Below, one piece after another: positions 14,927 through 24,348 of a DNA stretch of 64,000 nt (position 1 is the stretch's first letter; each line of letters opens with the position of its first letter). The stretch comes from Pseudoteredinibacter isoporae (GTDB lineage Bacteria; Pseudomonadota; Gammaproteobacteria; Pseudomonadales; Cellvibrionaceae). The notes beneath the pieces were generated by a model. That model made no database searches and had not been told where the DNA came from. It was given only the letters and a program-made list of their open reading frames with translations. The position numbers and the translations under genes are program-made. Where the stretch lies: NCBI RefSeq assembly GCF_011602085.1, contig NZ_JAAONY010000001.1, positions 434,001 to 498,000 on the forward strand, in the 5' to 3' direction.

Positions 14927-17023
14927 TTAGTATTTGCCTTCAAGCAGGCTTAAATCGCTGATTCTAGAACGCATTTCGCGGCTGATATCACGCATATCCT
15001 GCTCATTAAATAATACCCTTGGGGTAAGGATGACCAGCAACTCCGTTTTCACTGAAGTTGTGCTCTTTTTGCCAAATAAAGCACCCACGACCGGGAGACT
15101 GTGCAAGCCCGGAACACCGCTGGAGCCATTGGTTTTATTTTCGCGAATCAAGCCGCCCAAAACAGCAGACTCACCAGAGCGAATGGCAATTCGCGTTTGA
15201 ATTTCCCGGGTCTGAAAGGTTCTTTGGCCGGAGACTTCATCCACGGTACCAACATCGGACACCTTTTGAAGAACATCAAGCGTCACCATGCCACCCGCAT
15301 TAACCGAAGGCGTTACCTCCAAATCCACACCGGTGTCTTTAAACTCAATGTTATTCGTCACGATTCCCGTGGACGTTGTGGAACTGCCAACCTCTACCGG
15401 TGTTTGACTACCCACTTTGATTTTTGCTTCATTGTTATCCAGCACCATTACTGAAGGTGTAGAAATTACATTGAGCAAAGAATCGGTTGCGAGCGCATTC
15501 AAAATGGCCTGAATATTACCCGCGGAATTTACCAATGAATAAGAAAAGCCAGGACGAGCAGCGGCTGGGGCATTTCTTGTATTCGCTAATGCACCAAGGC
15601 CTTGATCACCACCACCGAAGCCGCCCCTGAAAGACCACTCCAGACCATACTCCAAGGTATCGTTCAGGGTAACCTCAATAATGCTCGCTTCAATCATGAT
15701 TTGAGCAGGCGACACATCCAGCTTCTTCATAGCCTGCTCAATCTTGCGATATTGTTTGCTGGTGGCATAGATCAGTAAGGCATTATTGTCTTCATCCGCA
15801 ACAACTTTCACATCCCCTTCAATGGAAACGCTTGAACTGCCACCGCCTTTTTTCGAGCTTGTGGATTTCTTGCTTGTAGAAGAAGACGTACTGCTTTTGT
15901 TTGCAGAATCGGTAACTGACTGGCGCTTCATACCTGGTGCGACACCGGAACGACTGGAACTGCTTCCAGAGCCGCCACCAAACAGTTGGCCCAATAAATC
16001 AGCAATATGGCTGGCATTACCGTTTTGAACCGGATAGACATACAACTGCGGCTCAGCACCGCTGTCCGGAACAATATCGAGACGCTTGATCCAGGTTTTT
16101 ACCTGCTCCAGCAAGCTCGCTCTGGGTGTAATCACCAATAAGCTGCCCAAACGCTCCAATGGAATTAACTTCACCACTTTGGAGGCCATGCTGGCTTCTT
16201 CACCGTTGCTCTCTATAATTTGAGTAATCGCAGCCTCAATCTCTTCAGGCTCGGCGTATTCAATCGGGAAAACGCCTACGGACATACCTTTAAGCGTGTC
16301 GATATCAAAGGCATTGATAATGTCCATCCAGCCCGACATCTGAACACGGGTACCCGCCATAATCAGAATATTGCGGGCCACATCGATGCGAACAAAAGCG
16401 GTATCACCAGCCACAGGGCGAAGAATATCGGCCATTTCGGCAGCGCCGATATGTTGCAACGGAATAATGGTTGTTGAAAAACCCGCACCTTTACTGGAAG
16501 GGCTTTCAAACTGGGGCACCATGGTTTTCAGTGCCTTCGAAGACGACACGAAATAGCGGTCATTCGGGTCTCGCACCATCAGCACACCATTGGCATGTAA
16601 CAGGGATTCCAGCACTTCCAGCAACTGATCACGGGGAATCGGGCTGCGGGTACGCAGAGTGATCTTGCCTTTAATGGGGTGCTCAACCACGTAGTCCAGC
16701 TTTAGGGTATCCCCCAAAATAGCATGGACCACATCCGCCAGAGGAGCGCCCTCAAAGTTCATTTGAACCGCATCACCGTCCAGGCGAATGGCCGGGCGGG
16801 CTTTTGGCAAATTAAGCTGGCGATCATTGCCCTTGTAGATGGTATCGGTGGCTTTACGCACCTTGTCGTCTTTGACTTCGACCTTAGGGGCTTCCGCCGC
16901 TACATAGGGATCGTCTGATTGAAGAATGCGATCAAAGGAAAACTGGTTTTCTTTCTCATCATTATGGGCACAACCGCTCAGGGCGATTATTGACGCCGCC
17001 AGTAATGAAACTTGCTTTTTCAT
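14927..17023 (-). CDS. gspD: Type II-like outer-membrane secretin, lipidated (GspD family)
   Basis: 698 residues. The lipobox LSGC puts the lipidated Cys at residue 18, as in self-piloting secretins such as HxcQ and XpsD. N0 (about 85-155; VQMNFEGAPLADVVHAIL), N1 (about 180-245), N2 (about 250-315) and N3 (about 325-430) repeats follow. N3 is interrupted by a Ser/Lys/Gly-rich insert at about 350-400. The C-terminal secretin domain begins PAQIMIEASIIEVTLND and contains SVMVLDNNEAKIKVG, VGSSTTSTGIV and the conserved SAVLGGLIRE and VPGLHSLPVVGALFG. Secretins form 12-15-mer gated outer-membrane channels. No other type II secretion gene (gspC, E-M) is in the window. The gene heads the run leading into the ABC polysaccharide exporter. 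Confidence 0.9.
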   Translation of the reverse strand: MKKQVSLLAASIIALSGCAHNDEKENQFSFDRILQSDDPYVAAEAPKVEVKDDKVRKATDTIYKGNDRQLNLPKARPAIRLDGDAVQMNFEGAPLADVVHAILGDTLKLDYVVEHPIKGKITLRTRSPIPRDQLLEVLESLLHANGVLMVRDPNDRYFVSSSKALKTMVPQFESPSSKGAGFSTTIIPLQHIGAAEMADILRPVAGDTAFVRIDVARNILIMAGTRVQMSGWMDIINAFDIDTLKGMSVGVFPIEYAEPEEIEAAITQIIESNGEEASMASKVVKLIPLERLGSLLVITPRASLLEQVKTWIKRLDIVPDSGAEPQLYVYPVQNGNASHIADLLGQLFGGGSGSSSSRSGVAPGMKRQSVTDSANKSSTSSSTSKKSTSSKKGGGSSSVSIEGDVKVVADEDNNALLIYATSKQYRKIEQAMKKLDVSPAQIMIEASIIEVTLNDTLEYGLEWSFRGGFGGGDQGLGALANTRNAPAAARPGFSYSLVNSAGNIQAILNALATDSLLNVISTPSVMVLDNNEAKIKVGSQTPVEVGSSTTSTGIVTNNIEFKDTGVDLEVTPSVNAGGMVTLDVLQKVSDVGTVDEVSGQRTFQTREIQTRIAIRSGESAVLGGLIRENKTNGSSGVPGLHSLPVVGALFGKKSTTSVKTELLVILTPRVLFNEQDMRDISREMRSRISDLSLLEGKY

Positions 17024-17291
17024 ATATAGTGTCGCTTCTTACTACACAGAAGCCGGCTTAAGCTCACTGTGTGCTGTATTTTTGCGGCCTTTCAGGGCCA
17101 TTCTCTGGACGATAGGTCAAAGGGCGAGAGTATACCCTAAATGTATCGCATGCGTGACACCCCCAAAGTCGCCTTTAAAGGGGTCTCACACAATAGCTCT
17201 TAGGTGGGATATTGTTGAAAAGTTCACTGGATTCTTCACCGCCTTCCCAGCGGATCAAATCCCGCACCCAACGGTGTGAAGTGTTGAGCGA

Positions 17292-18029
17292 TTAAACACT
17301 CCTTGCCAACAGCCGTCCAGGCAGCCATTTCAGCAAGCGAGCAACCACACACCAGGGCCAGTTAGGGATGTAGCTGCGTGACTTTCTGGACTCAATTGCC
17401 TCCACCAGCGCCCTCGCACCCACCTCTGGCCCAACAAGGAAAGGGCGACTGGCCGCCCCTTGGTTAATCGGGGTATCGATATAGCCAGGTTTCAGCAATG
17501 TCACATCGATATTTTCATTGAGACATTCCAAACGCAGGCTCTCCGTGTAAGAGGTGATGGCCGCTTTGGAAGCGCAGTAATCAGCCGCCCCCGGCATACC
17601 GCGCTCTCCCGCTACCGAGCTGATGGTCACCAGTTGACCGGAACCCTGCCCGCGTAACAATTCAACCCCGTGATGCAGAGTCGCCATCGCCGCAATCACG
17701 TTCACCTCAATGGTGGCGCGGGTACTCGCAAAGTCGCCTTTGCCGATTGGTGCACTCTCGCCAATACCCGCATTGGCAATGATGATATCCAGTCCCTGCA
17801 AGTCTGCTTGAGCTTTTTCAAGAACCTGCTTTTGAGCATCTTCGTCACGTACATCCAGCTCATAAACAAAGACATCAACCTGGGATTCCGTTCGAATCTG
17901 CTCGGCCAGCGCTTGCAATTTTTCCAATCGGCGGGCGGACAAAGCCAATGAGTGACCGCGTCGGGCAAACTCCAAAGCCATGTACCAACCCAAACCCGAG
18001 GATGCGCCGGTAATAAATACGTTTGCCAT
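17292..18029 (-). CDS. Short-chain dehydrogenase/reductase
   Basis: 245 residues from ATG 18029 (MANVFITGASSGLG); an in-frame GTG at 18044 would add five residues and overlap the upstream gene. Classical SDR motifs: TGASSGLG cofactor site, IANAGIGES (NAG), catalytic Ser in TISSVAGERG and Tyr/Lys in DYCASKAAI. An Arg-rich pattern (SARRLEK) after beta-2 suggests NADP(H) preference. The C-terminus is basic with a hydrophobic stretch. The substrate is unknown. It follows the dehydrogenase-hydrolase fusion gene by 4 bases, so both probably act on the same lipid-like or ketone/alcohol substrate. Confidence 0.87.
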   Translation of the reverse strand: MANVFITGASSGLGWYMALEFARRGHSLALSARRLEKLQALAEQIRTESQVDVFVYELDVRDEDAQKQVLEKAQADLQGLDIIIANAGIGESAPIGKGDFASTRATIEVNVIAAMATLHHGVELLRGQGSGQLVTISSVAGERGMPGAADYCASKAAITSYTESLRLECLNENIDVTLLKPGYIDTPINQGAASRPFLVGPEVGARALVEAIESRKSRSYIPNWPWCVVARLLKWLPGRLLARSV

Positions 18030-18033
18030 AATG

Positions 18034-19857
18034 CTAGGCCTCACTGCCCTTGTCGCTGCTCACATTAACACCCTCATCAAGGGACGTTACCCGCTGACTG
18101 AATTCTGCCATTTCCGCGACGGTTAGCTTGGCTTCGGGGAAGAACGGATAGAACACCGGCCAAACATGGGGCTGGTCATTCCAGACCCTGAGTTCGGCAT
18201 CAACGCCGTGTTCTCGAGCCTTATCAAATAGCCGCAGGGAATCGTCTTCCAAAACCTCAGTATTGCCAACATAGATACGAATTGGAGGCAGCCCCTCCAA
18301 ATCACCATAGAGTGGAGAAATGAACGGATTCTTTTCATCATCGTCAGCCACATAGTGTTCGGCGGCACGCCGAATCATATCCCCGGTAAAGAATGCGCAG
18401 GAATCCGTATTGGCTTCCAAGCTGGCACCCGTGCCAGCCAAATCCACCCAGGGTGACAACAAGAGTGCACCCGCAGGCATGGCCAAGCCACGCTCCTTTA
18501 TCTTGAGCAACAAGGCCGTACTCAATCCACCACCCGCTGAATCACCAGCGACGACAATTGAATTCGCATCGATACCTTGATCCAGTAAATACTCATAAGC
18601 AGCCAACGCATCTTCAAGCGCCGCCGGATAAGGGTTTTCCGGAGCCAGACGATAATCGACGCTGAATAACTGGGCGTCGGCTTGTTCCGCCCATGCCCGG
18701 GTCATATTGGCATGGGTGCGAACAGAACAGAACACATAGCCGCCACCGTGTAAATACAAAATCGTGTGGCTATTGGACCCTGAGGCAGGGCGTTGCCATT
18801 GGCCTTTGACACCGGCCTTACCCTCTTCTCCATCAAGATTGATATCTTCGCAAACCACGTTTGGCATCGACTTCGAGCGGCTGGCTTTTTCTACGGCCGC
18901 TCTGATTTTGTCCGAATCCCAAGGCTTAGAAGTATCGGCAAACTTTCCTTTGAAGTTTTTGCGAATCGTCCAACTGAAAAAACGTGAACGCAATGAGGGG
19001 GATTCCATACGCGCTTGAACCGGCCCCGGATCAAGCTGAGGCCCTTCTTCACCGCCGAGAAAGCGCTTCATAATTTTTGGATAGGAAGCCGGCAGCAAGC
19101 GCTGTACAAAAGACAACAACTTGGCATCGTTGCCAACAAGAATACGGTGTTTACGCTTGCGAACACCGCTTAAAATGATGCTCGCCGCTTTCTCGGGCGG
19201 CATCACCAAAAACTTTTCATTGCTGCGTTTCAACAAGGCCTCACGGTCTTCTTCACCTTCATCGAATTCTGCACTATTGGCAATATTGGTGTGTACGCCA
19301 CCTGGGTGCACACTGGCGACATGCACACCAAACTCGGCAAACTCCTGGCGAATGGATTCATTAAAACCACGCACGGCAAACTTACTCGCACAGTAGTGAG
19401 TATTCCCGGGTACACCAATTAAACCGAACAGACTGGAGATGTTGATGAACACGCCCTGGCGCAATTTTAACTGGGGCAGAAAAGCTCGCGTTCCATAAAC
19501 CACACCCCAGAAATTCACATCTACCACTTTTTGAAATGCCTGGGACTCGGTATGTTCGAAACGCCCCATACGTGCAATACCGGCATTATTAAACAATAGA
19601 TCCGCCATCCCCAGCTCTTGCTCGACCTCATCTGCAAAACGCCGCCAGGCATTTTCATCAACAACATCCAAGGTCCAGTGCCTGGCGGCTGGGGCACCTG
19701 CCGCTTCGGCCTCTTTGGCGACCGCCGCAACACTTTCTTCATTGATATCCGCCAAGGCCAATGAAGCGCCTTCTTTGGCGAGCGCCAAGGCCAGAGCCCG
19801 ACCAATACCCGAACCAGCCCCGGTGATAACCGCAAGGCGAGATTTAAAACTGATCAT
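18034..19857 (-). CDS. Fusion: short-chain dehydrogenase + HSL-type alpha/beta hydrolase
   Basis: 607 residues in one frame with two complete enzymes. Residues 1-270 are an SDR: VITGAGSGIGRALA, DINEES (acidic residue after beta-2, favouring NAD), LLFNNAGIARMG, NISSLFGL and the catalytic HYCASKFAV. Residues of about 345-595 form a hormone-sensitive-lipase-family esterase: oxyanion motif LHGGGYVF, nucleophile elbow VAGDSAGGG, acidic residue in the NTEVLEDD region and His in DQPHVWPV. A linker of about 75 basic residues joins them. Nothing suggests a frameshift artefact. A coupled oxidation/ester-hydrolysis step is plausible, for example on secondary alcohols and esters; the substrate is unknown. 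Confidence 0.88.
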   Translation of the reverse strand: MISFKSRLAVITGAGSGIGRALALALAKEGASLALADINEESVAAVAKEAEAAGAPAARHWTLDVVDENAWRRFADEVEQELGMADLLFNNAGIARMGRFEHTESQAFQKVVDVNFWGVVYGTRAFLPQLKLRQGVFINISSLFGLIGVPGNTHYCASKFAVRGFNESIRQEFAEFGVHVASVHPGGVHTNIANSAEFDEGEEDREALLKRSNEKFLVMPPEKAASIILSGVRKRKHRILVGNDAKLLSFVQRLLPASYPKIMKRFLGGEEGPQLDPGPVQARMESPSLRSRFFSWTIRKNFKGKFADTSKPWDSDKIRAAVEKASRSKSMPNVVCEDINLDGEEGKAGVKGQWQRPASGSNSHTILYLHGGGYVFCSVRTHANMTRAWAEQADAQLFSVDYRLAPENPYPAALEDALAAYEYLLDQGIDANSIVVAGDSAGGGLSTALLLKIKERGLAMPAGALLLSPWVDLAGTGASLEANTDSCAFFTGDMIRRAAEHYVADDDEKNPFISPLYGDLEGLPPIRIYVGNTEVLEDDSLRLFDKAREHGVDAELRVWNDQPHVWPVFYPFFPEAKLTVAEMAEFSQRVTSLDEGVNVSSDKGSEA

Positions 19858-19929
19858 ATTCGCTTCCAGTAATTGCTTATTATTTTTTATTAGCGCACAC
19901 CATACCGAAAAGAAATGACAGTTTTTAGC

Positions 19930-21768
19930 TTAGCTTTGACTAAAGACGCAACATTTGTTGCGACCGTCATTTTTGGCTTGATAGAGGGCTTTATCAGCCC
20001 GGGAGAAAACCGCGCTCAGATCATCGTCTTCTCGAAACGCCGAAAGGCCGAAAGACACCGTTAACCGCACAGGCTCATCGCGAAAACGCAACGGCGCTTC
20101 CGCGATCATGCCACGCACCTCATCCAGCAACTTAAGCGCACCGTCTTCATCGGTTTCCGGTAGCAACACCACGAACTCTTCACCGCCGTAGCGCGCCATA
20201 AAATCCACCTGACGCAGCCTCTGGCTGATTGCCCGCGCGACCAGCTTCAAAACTCGGTCACCCACTTGGTGGCCATAGTTATCGTTAAACGATTTAAAAT
20301 GATCGATATCACAAACTGCTAATACCAGACCATGGCCGTAACGACGACAACGCTCAATCTCTTGTTCCGCCCGCAAGAGATACGCTTCCCGATTGGGCAG
20401 GCCCGTCAGAGAATCGCTTTGGGCACGCTCGCGCTCTTCTTGTAATGCCTGTTCTTGCTGCTTCGCCTCTTCTTCCATATCCTGAACCCGGGTCAGCAGA
20501 TTTTTCATTTCTTCCAATAAGCCACCGCTCTGGCTGGACTCCCCGTGCTGGGCAACCGCCGATCGCAAGGTCGCAATATTTCCACTGAGCATGGTTTTGA
20601 GTTCATCAACATTGTCAGCGGTCTGCACGGTTTGTTCGAGTACATCAATTTCAGCATTCAGGGTTTTCTGTAAAACCACCTCAGCATCACTTTGCTGTTC
20701 TTGCACCTCCAGCGCCACCCCCAGAGATTCGCCCACCAGGGCCAACTCACTGTTGAGCTGTTGCAGATAATTTTGGAAATTCAATTCCGCTGCCAGAAAG
20801 GCCTGCATAATGAGATCCCGAATATCTTCGAGCGTCGGTACCAGTTCGTACCAATTCAACCCCCGGGCAATACGATTTTGGGCCCGCAATGCCTGAGCCG
20901 CAACGCAGGCTTCGGGCTGCAAACCTTCCAGCAACTCATTGAGTACCCGGGTGATGTGATTGGATATGCGACTGAAAGCCGGCTCTTTACGGGGGCGATC
21001 CAGACTGGCTTCCATCTCGGCTTCAATTTCAACCCGGCTTAGAAACTGCCCTTCGATTTCCTCACTGGGTTGATCCCTGGGTGGATTGGAGGCCCCAGAA
21101 TCGAAAACCATTTCCGATTCGGATTCCGCCAGCTCCAAAGGCTGTTCCTGATCCAGCGAGGGCAATGAGTCCTCGGGGACCGTCTCCGGGCTCTGCGCGG
21201 CAGGCTCTACTCCAGCTTCACTTTCATCACCTTCTTGAGACTCATTGAGGGGAATAACCTGGCGCTTGTTTTTGAGCTTATCCCAGAAGCCCGATGGCCC
21301 GAGCGCGACGCTGTCGATCACCTGGCTTTGTAAATCGGCCAACTCTTTCAGCATCACCGAGTACTGATATTGTTGCTCAACCCGGGATTTCAGCTCCCGG
21401 CGAAAGCGCTTCAGGCCTTTATCCGCCGCCTTATCCCTTGAGATAGTTTGTAACTGCTCACTTATCGTTTTGAGCGCATCCAGGCTGACACCAGCTCGTT
21501 GATCTCGTCGGCTGTCATAGGCTACCACGCTGGCGTCCAGGCGACTGAGCAATGGCCCCAAGGGCTTGGGTTGAGAGCTGCGCAGCTGCCGCCTGAGATC
21601 GTCCAGACGCTTATCCAGCTCCTCATCCAGACCTGTCGCGGCAACACTTAAGCGGCCCAGGGCCTTTTTCAGGCTGTCCTGCTGGTCATCAAAGCGCTTT
21701 TTCTGACGCTCATTGGAATCAATGAGATTGAGGTATTTTTCTTTCCAGTTCTGATCGCTGCTAGTCAT
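19930..21768 (-). CDS. Diguanylate cyclase with long N-terminal coiled-coil region
   Basis: 612 residues, soluble, no signal peptide or membrane helix. The first 430 or so residues are rich in E/Q/L heptads with an acidic proline-containing stretch (about 180-245) and end in a coiled coil (EEEAKQQEQALQEERERAQ) leading directly into DSLTGLPNREAYL, the start of the GGDEF domain. The active site is GGEEF (RYGGEEFVVLLPE), and an inhibitory RxxD (RQVD) sits five residues before it, so it should be active and product-inhibited. It makes cyclic di-GMP from two GTP. No known sensory domain is visible in the N-terminal part. The 72-base gap to the fusion gene has no clear terminator. Confidence 0.88.
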   Translation of the reverse strand: MTSSDQNWKEKYLNLIDSNERQKKRFDDQQDSLKKALGRLSVAATGLDEELDKRLDDLRRQLRSSQPKPLGPLLSRLDASVVAYDSRRDQRAGVSLDALKTISEQLQTISRDKAADKGLKRFRRELKSRVEQQYQYSVMLKELADLQSQVIDSVALGPSGFWDKLKNKRQVIPLNESQEGDESEAGVEPAAQSPETVPEDSLPSLDQEQPLELAESESEMVFDSGASNPPRDQPSEEIEGQFLSRVEIEAEMEASLDRPRKEPAFSRISNHITRVLNELLEGLQPEACVAAQALRAQNRIARGLNWYELVPTLEDIRDLIMQAFLAAELNFQNYLQQLNSELALVGESLGVALEVQEQQSDAEVVLQKTLNAEIDVLEQTVQTADNVDELKTMLSGNIATLRSAVAQHGESSQSGGLLEEMKNLLTRVQDMEEEAKQQEQALQEERERAQSDSLTGLPNREAYLLRAEQEIERCRRYGHGLVLAVCDIDHFKSFNDNYGHQVGDRVLKLVARAISQRLRQVDFMARYGGEEFVVLLPETDEDGALKLLDEVRGMIAEAPLRFRDEPVRLTVSFGLSAFREDDDLSAVFSRADKALYQAKNDGRNKCCVFSQS

Positions 21769-21901
21769 GTGCTCGCCGTAGCCGGGGTGTACCCTGAAAT
21801 TCAGGCATAGATATTAGTTGCTAACGGCTGAAACGGAGGAAAATTGAGGGAGCAAACGACGAGATTAATAACGGCAAAGGAGGCTTGTTAGGGCAGGCTC
21901 T

Positions 21902-21929
21902 AAAACGAAAGAAGGCCCCGAAGGGCCCT
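21902..21929 (-). terminator. Rho-independent terminator of dsbA
   Basis: On the minus strand, AGGGCCC-TTCG-GGGCCTT forms a stable tetraloop hairpin followed by a T-rich TCTTTCGTTTT. It begins about 28 bases after the dsbA stop. Confidence 0.8.
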
Positions 21930-21956
21930 CTGTACAATGCTCTATCTCGCGGCCAG

Positions 21957-22601
21957 TTACTTGGCCGTTTTTTCCTGACGGATCTTATTAATCAGGAAGT
22001 CGGTGATCTTCAGCATATTAGCCTGACCACCCGCTTTACGAGCACTTACCACATAGCGACCGTCGACAACGATCTCGGGAGTACCAGAAATCTTGGCACC
22101 GCGAGAACGGGAATGAGCAACGCGAACCTGTGTAGTTACACCAAAGGAATTAAACACCTTTTCGAACTTCTTTGGATCAACACCATGCTTTTCAAACAGA
22201 GCTTTCAGCTCGTCTTCATCAGACATGTTTTTCTGCTCTACAAAGATGCCATCGAAGATCGGCATATGAACCTTATCCAAAACCTTTAGAGCCTTGGCGG
22301 TATAGAAAGCTTTTGCCAACGCTACCATCGCATAACCGCGCTGGCCTTTATTAACCAACTGCCAGGCAACAGGGGTTTGTACCAGTTCTACATCGTCGGC
22401 CAGGGTTTTCTTCCACTGGGCAATAACAGGCTCAAACTTGTAACAGTGACCACAGCTGTACGAAAAATACTCGTCCACCTGAATCTTGTCGCTGCCGGTT
22501 TTCAGGGGAACCGCCAGTTCAATGTAATCCTTGCCTACTTCATATTGGGCAAAAGCCGTAAGGGAAAACAGCATTGCAGCTAAAGCCATAATGGCACGCA
22601 T
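21957..22601 (-). CDS. dsbA: Periplasmic thiol:disulfide oxidoreductase DsbA
   Basis: 214 residues. A cleavable signal (MRAIMALAAMLFSLTAFA) is followed by a thioredoxin fold with the redox motif CGHC in YSCGHCYKFEP, near residue 50, and a cis-Pro loop (SGTPEIVVDGRYV) near residue 165. The length is normal for DsbA. It introduces disulfides in exported proteins and is reoxidised by DsbB, which is not in this window. Gene order cytochrome c4 then dsbA is conserved in Pseudomonas and relatives. A terminator lies between the two genes, so dsbA has its own promoter in 22602-22702. Confidence 0.95.
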   Translation of the reverse strand: MRAIMALAAMLFSLTAFAQYEVGKDYIELAVPLKTGSDKIQVDEYFSYSCGHCYKFEPVIAQWKKTLADDVELVQTPVAWQLVNKGQRGYAMVALAKAFYTAKALKVLDKVHMPIFDGIFVEQKNMSDEDELKALFEKHGVDPKKFEKVFNSFGVTTQVRVAHSRSRGAKISGTPEIVVDGRYVVSARKAGGQANMLKITDFLINKIRQEKTAK

Positions 22602-22702
22602 ATTTCTTCTCCATAACTGTGGTAGATAGCATTAGACAGCTAAATTTATTCTAGTTCCAAGGACTTAACAAAAACTGAAAGCCTGGGCGCACTAGCTGAC
22701 AT

Positions 22703-22727
22703 AAAAAAGGCGGCTGTAAAAGCCGCC
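22703..22727 (-). terminator. Rho-independent terminator of cytochrome c4 gene
   Basis: On the minus strand GGCGGCT-TTTAC-AGCCGCC forms a perfect 7-bp stem followed by six T. It lies 22 bases past the cytochrome c4 stop. Confidence 0.9.
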
Positions 22728-22748
22728 TCTCTAAAGCTTTGCCCTGAC

Positions 22749-23399
22749 TTAGTTCAAGCCAGCGATGTAGTTAGCAACCGCTTTGATTTCAGCGTCGGTC
22801 ATATATTGAGCAACACTGCGCATAATTTTGGTCTCGCCATCGTTGACGCGATCACCATTGCGGAAGGCTTTCAATTGCTTCTCAATGTAATCGGCGTGCT
22901 GACCGCTCAAGCGAGGATAACCGGCAGGCGCATTACCCTGACCGCGCGGGGAGTGACAACCCGTACACGCCGGAGTGCCAGATTCGGCATTACCAGCACG
23001 ATATACTTTAGCACCGAAGGCGATGGGATCTTCTGAACGCAAACCTGACTGCAGTTGTACGTCGATTTCCTTGGCGCCGCTCAGTTGCATGCTTTTGCTG
23101 CTGAAGTAGGCAGCAATGTCAGCCAGATCCTGATCGTTCATGGCATCCAGCATGCCAGTCATTTCCAATACCGGACGAGAACCGGATTTAATATCCTGCA
23201 TCTGTTTGATCAGGTATTTCTCACCCAAATTAGCCAGCTTGGGGAAGTTTGGTGCAGCGCTGTTGCCATCTTTACCGTGGCAAGCGGCACACACGACCGT
23301 TTTTGCTTCACCCGCTGCGGCATCGCCCGCCGCCATCGCGGAAGGGGCAGTCGCCAGGGCTGCTAAGGATACTAGGGCGTATTTATATAGATTCTTCAT
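22749..23399 (-). CDS. Diheme cytochrome c4
   Basis: 216 residues. The signal peptide ends APSAMAAGDA. Two class I cytochrome c domains follow, with heme-binding motifs CAACH (about residue 37) and CTGCH (about residue 140). Sixth-ligand Met candidates are MTGMLDAM in the first domain and KIMRSVAQYM in the second. This two-domain form of about 190 mature residues is typical of c4, which carries electrons from the bc1 complex to terminal oxidases such as the cytochrome c oxidase encoded at 39-43 kb. It is divergent from engB, as in Pseudomonas. Confidence 0.93.
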   Translation of the reverse strand: MKNLYKYALVSLAALATAPSAMAAGDAAAGEAKTVVCAACHGKDGNSAAPNFPKLANLGEKYLIKQMQDIKSGSRPVLEMTGMLDAMNDQDLADIAAYFSSKSMQLSGAKEIDVQLQSGLRSEDPIAFGAKVYRAGNAESGTPACTGCHSPRGQGNAPAGYPRLSGQHADYIEKQLKAFRNGDRVNDGETKIMRSVAQYMTDAEIKAVANYIAGLN

Positions 23400-23703
23400 T
23401 GGCTAATCCGTAATCCGGTTATGATTTCGCCTCTCAGGCGAGACTATCACTTATAAACCTGCTGCATTGGCATGGCTAGACCCTATTGTAGACGGCCAGC
23501 TCGCTCAGTGCGTAATTTGCCTAAGTTAATCCTGGAACCAATGCATACTGGAACCAGATTGTGGGGCATCCCCATCATCGGCGGCCGCTTGGTATCCTGT
23601 ACACGACAGGCTACAATGCGCCCCCTCACCGAGGCCAAAGCCGCGACATTATATACACAACTCATTGATAACACACTATTTATAGAGGGTTTTGCAGCCG
23701 GAT
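23400..23703. other. Divergent intergenic region, cytochrome c4 / engB
   Basis: 304 bases without a convincing gene. A small hairpin CGCCT-CTC-AGGCG lies at 23428-23440 in the cytochrome c4 leader. An AGAGGG ribosome-site-like sequence occurs near 23683-23688. Promoters for both genes must lie here, but I could not assign -35/-10 elements with confidence. Confidence 0.5.
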
Positions 23704-24348
23704 ATGGCCCAGATCAAATACAGCGACGCTATTTTTACCCAAAGTGCCCCCAGTATCCGTCAATGTCCAGCGGACAGCGGAGCCGAGGTCGCCTTTGCCG
23801 GTCGCTCCAATGCGGGCAAATCCAGCGCCATTAACACCTTGTGCCAGAATCACAAGCTGGCCCGTACCAGTAAAACCCCTGGCCGTACCCAATTGATCAA
23901 CTTTTTCGCGCTGTCCGACAACCAGCATTTGGTCGACCTGCCCGGTTACGGCTTCGCCAAAGTCCCTCTGGCGATGAAAAAAGAGTGGGAAAAACATCTT
24001 TCGGAATACCTCGCCGAACGCCAGTGTTTGAAGGGGCTTATCTTGCTAATGGATGTGCGCCACCCTATGCAGGAATTCGACACCATGATGTTGAATTGGG
24101 CGATCGAAGGTGAAATGCCTGTGCACATCCTGCTGACCAAAGCGGACAAACTCAAAAAAGGCCCGGCGCAAAATACCCTGCTGAAAGTACGCAAACATTT
24201 AAAAGACGCCAAGGTCGACGACCTCGTCAGCGCGCAGCTTTTTTCCTCCCTTAAAAAGACCGGCATCAAAGAACTCGAGAACACACTCGACAACTGGTTA
24301 AGAATCGAACAAGACACCCCAAAAAGCCAAGAAGACCTTAACGCATAA
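23704..24348 (+). CDS. engB: Ribosome biogenesis GTPase EngB/YihA
   Basis: 214 residues from ATG 23704; an in-frame TTG at 23692 sits closer to the AGAGGG ribosome site and would add four residues. GTPase motifs are all present: G1 [10 protein letters not shown]2 Thr in [10 protein letters not shown]3 [11 protein letters not shown]4 TKADKL and G5 SSLKKTG. The protein assists late large-ribosomal-subunit assembly and is usually essential. Length and sequence closely follow E. coli YihA. It is divergent from cytochrome c4. A TonB receptor gene separates it from polA, an insertion relative to the compact order seen in Pseudomonas. Confidence 0.96.
   Translation: MAQIKYSDAIFTQSAPSIRQCPADSGAEVAFAGRSNAGKSSAINTLCQNHKLARTSKTPGRTQLINFFALSDNQHLVDLPGYGFAKVPLAMKKEWEKHLSEYLAERQCLKGLILLMDVRHPMQEFDTMMLNWAIEGEMPVHILLTKADKLKKGPAQNTLLKVRKHLKDAKVDDLVSAQLFSSLKKTGIKELENTLDNWLRIEQDTPKSQEDLNA

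Noticed and set aside
14927-17023. A complete type II secretion system
   Set aside because: Only the secretin is present; no gspC or gspE-M genes are in the window.
17156-17187. Hairpin GACACCCCC/GGGGTCTC upstream of the secretin as a terminator
   Set aside because: Imperfect stem without a T run on either strand; it may only be a leader structure.
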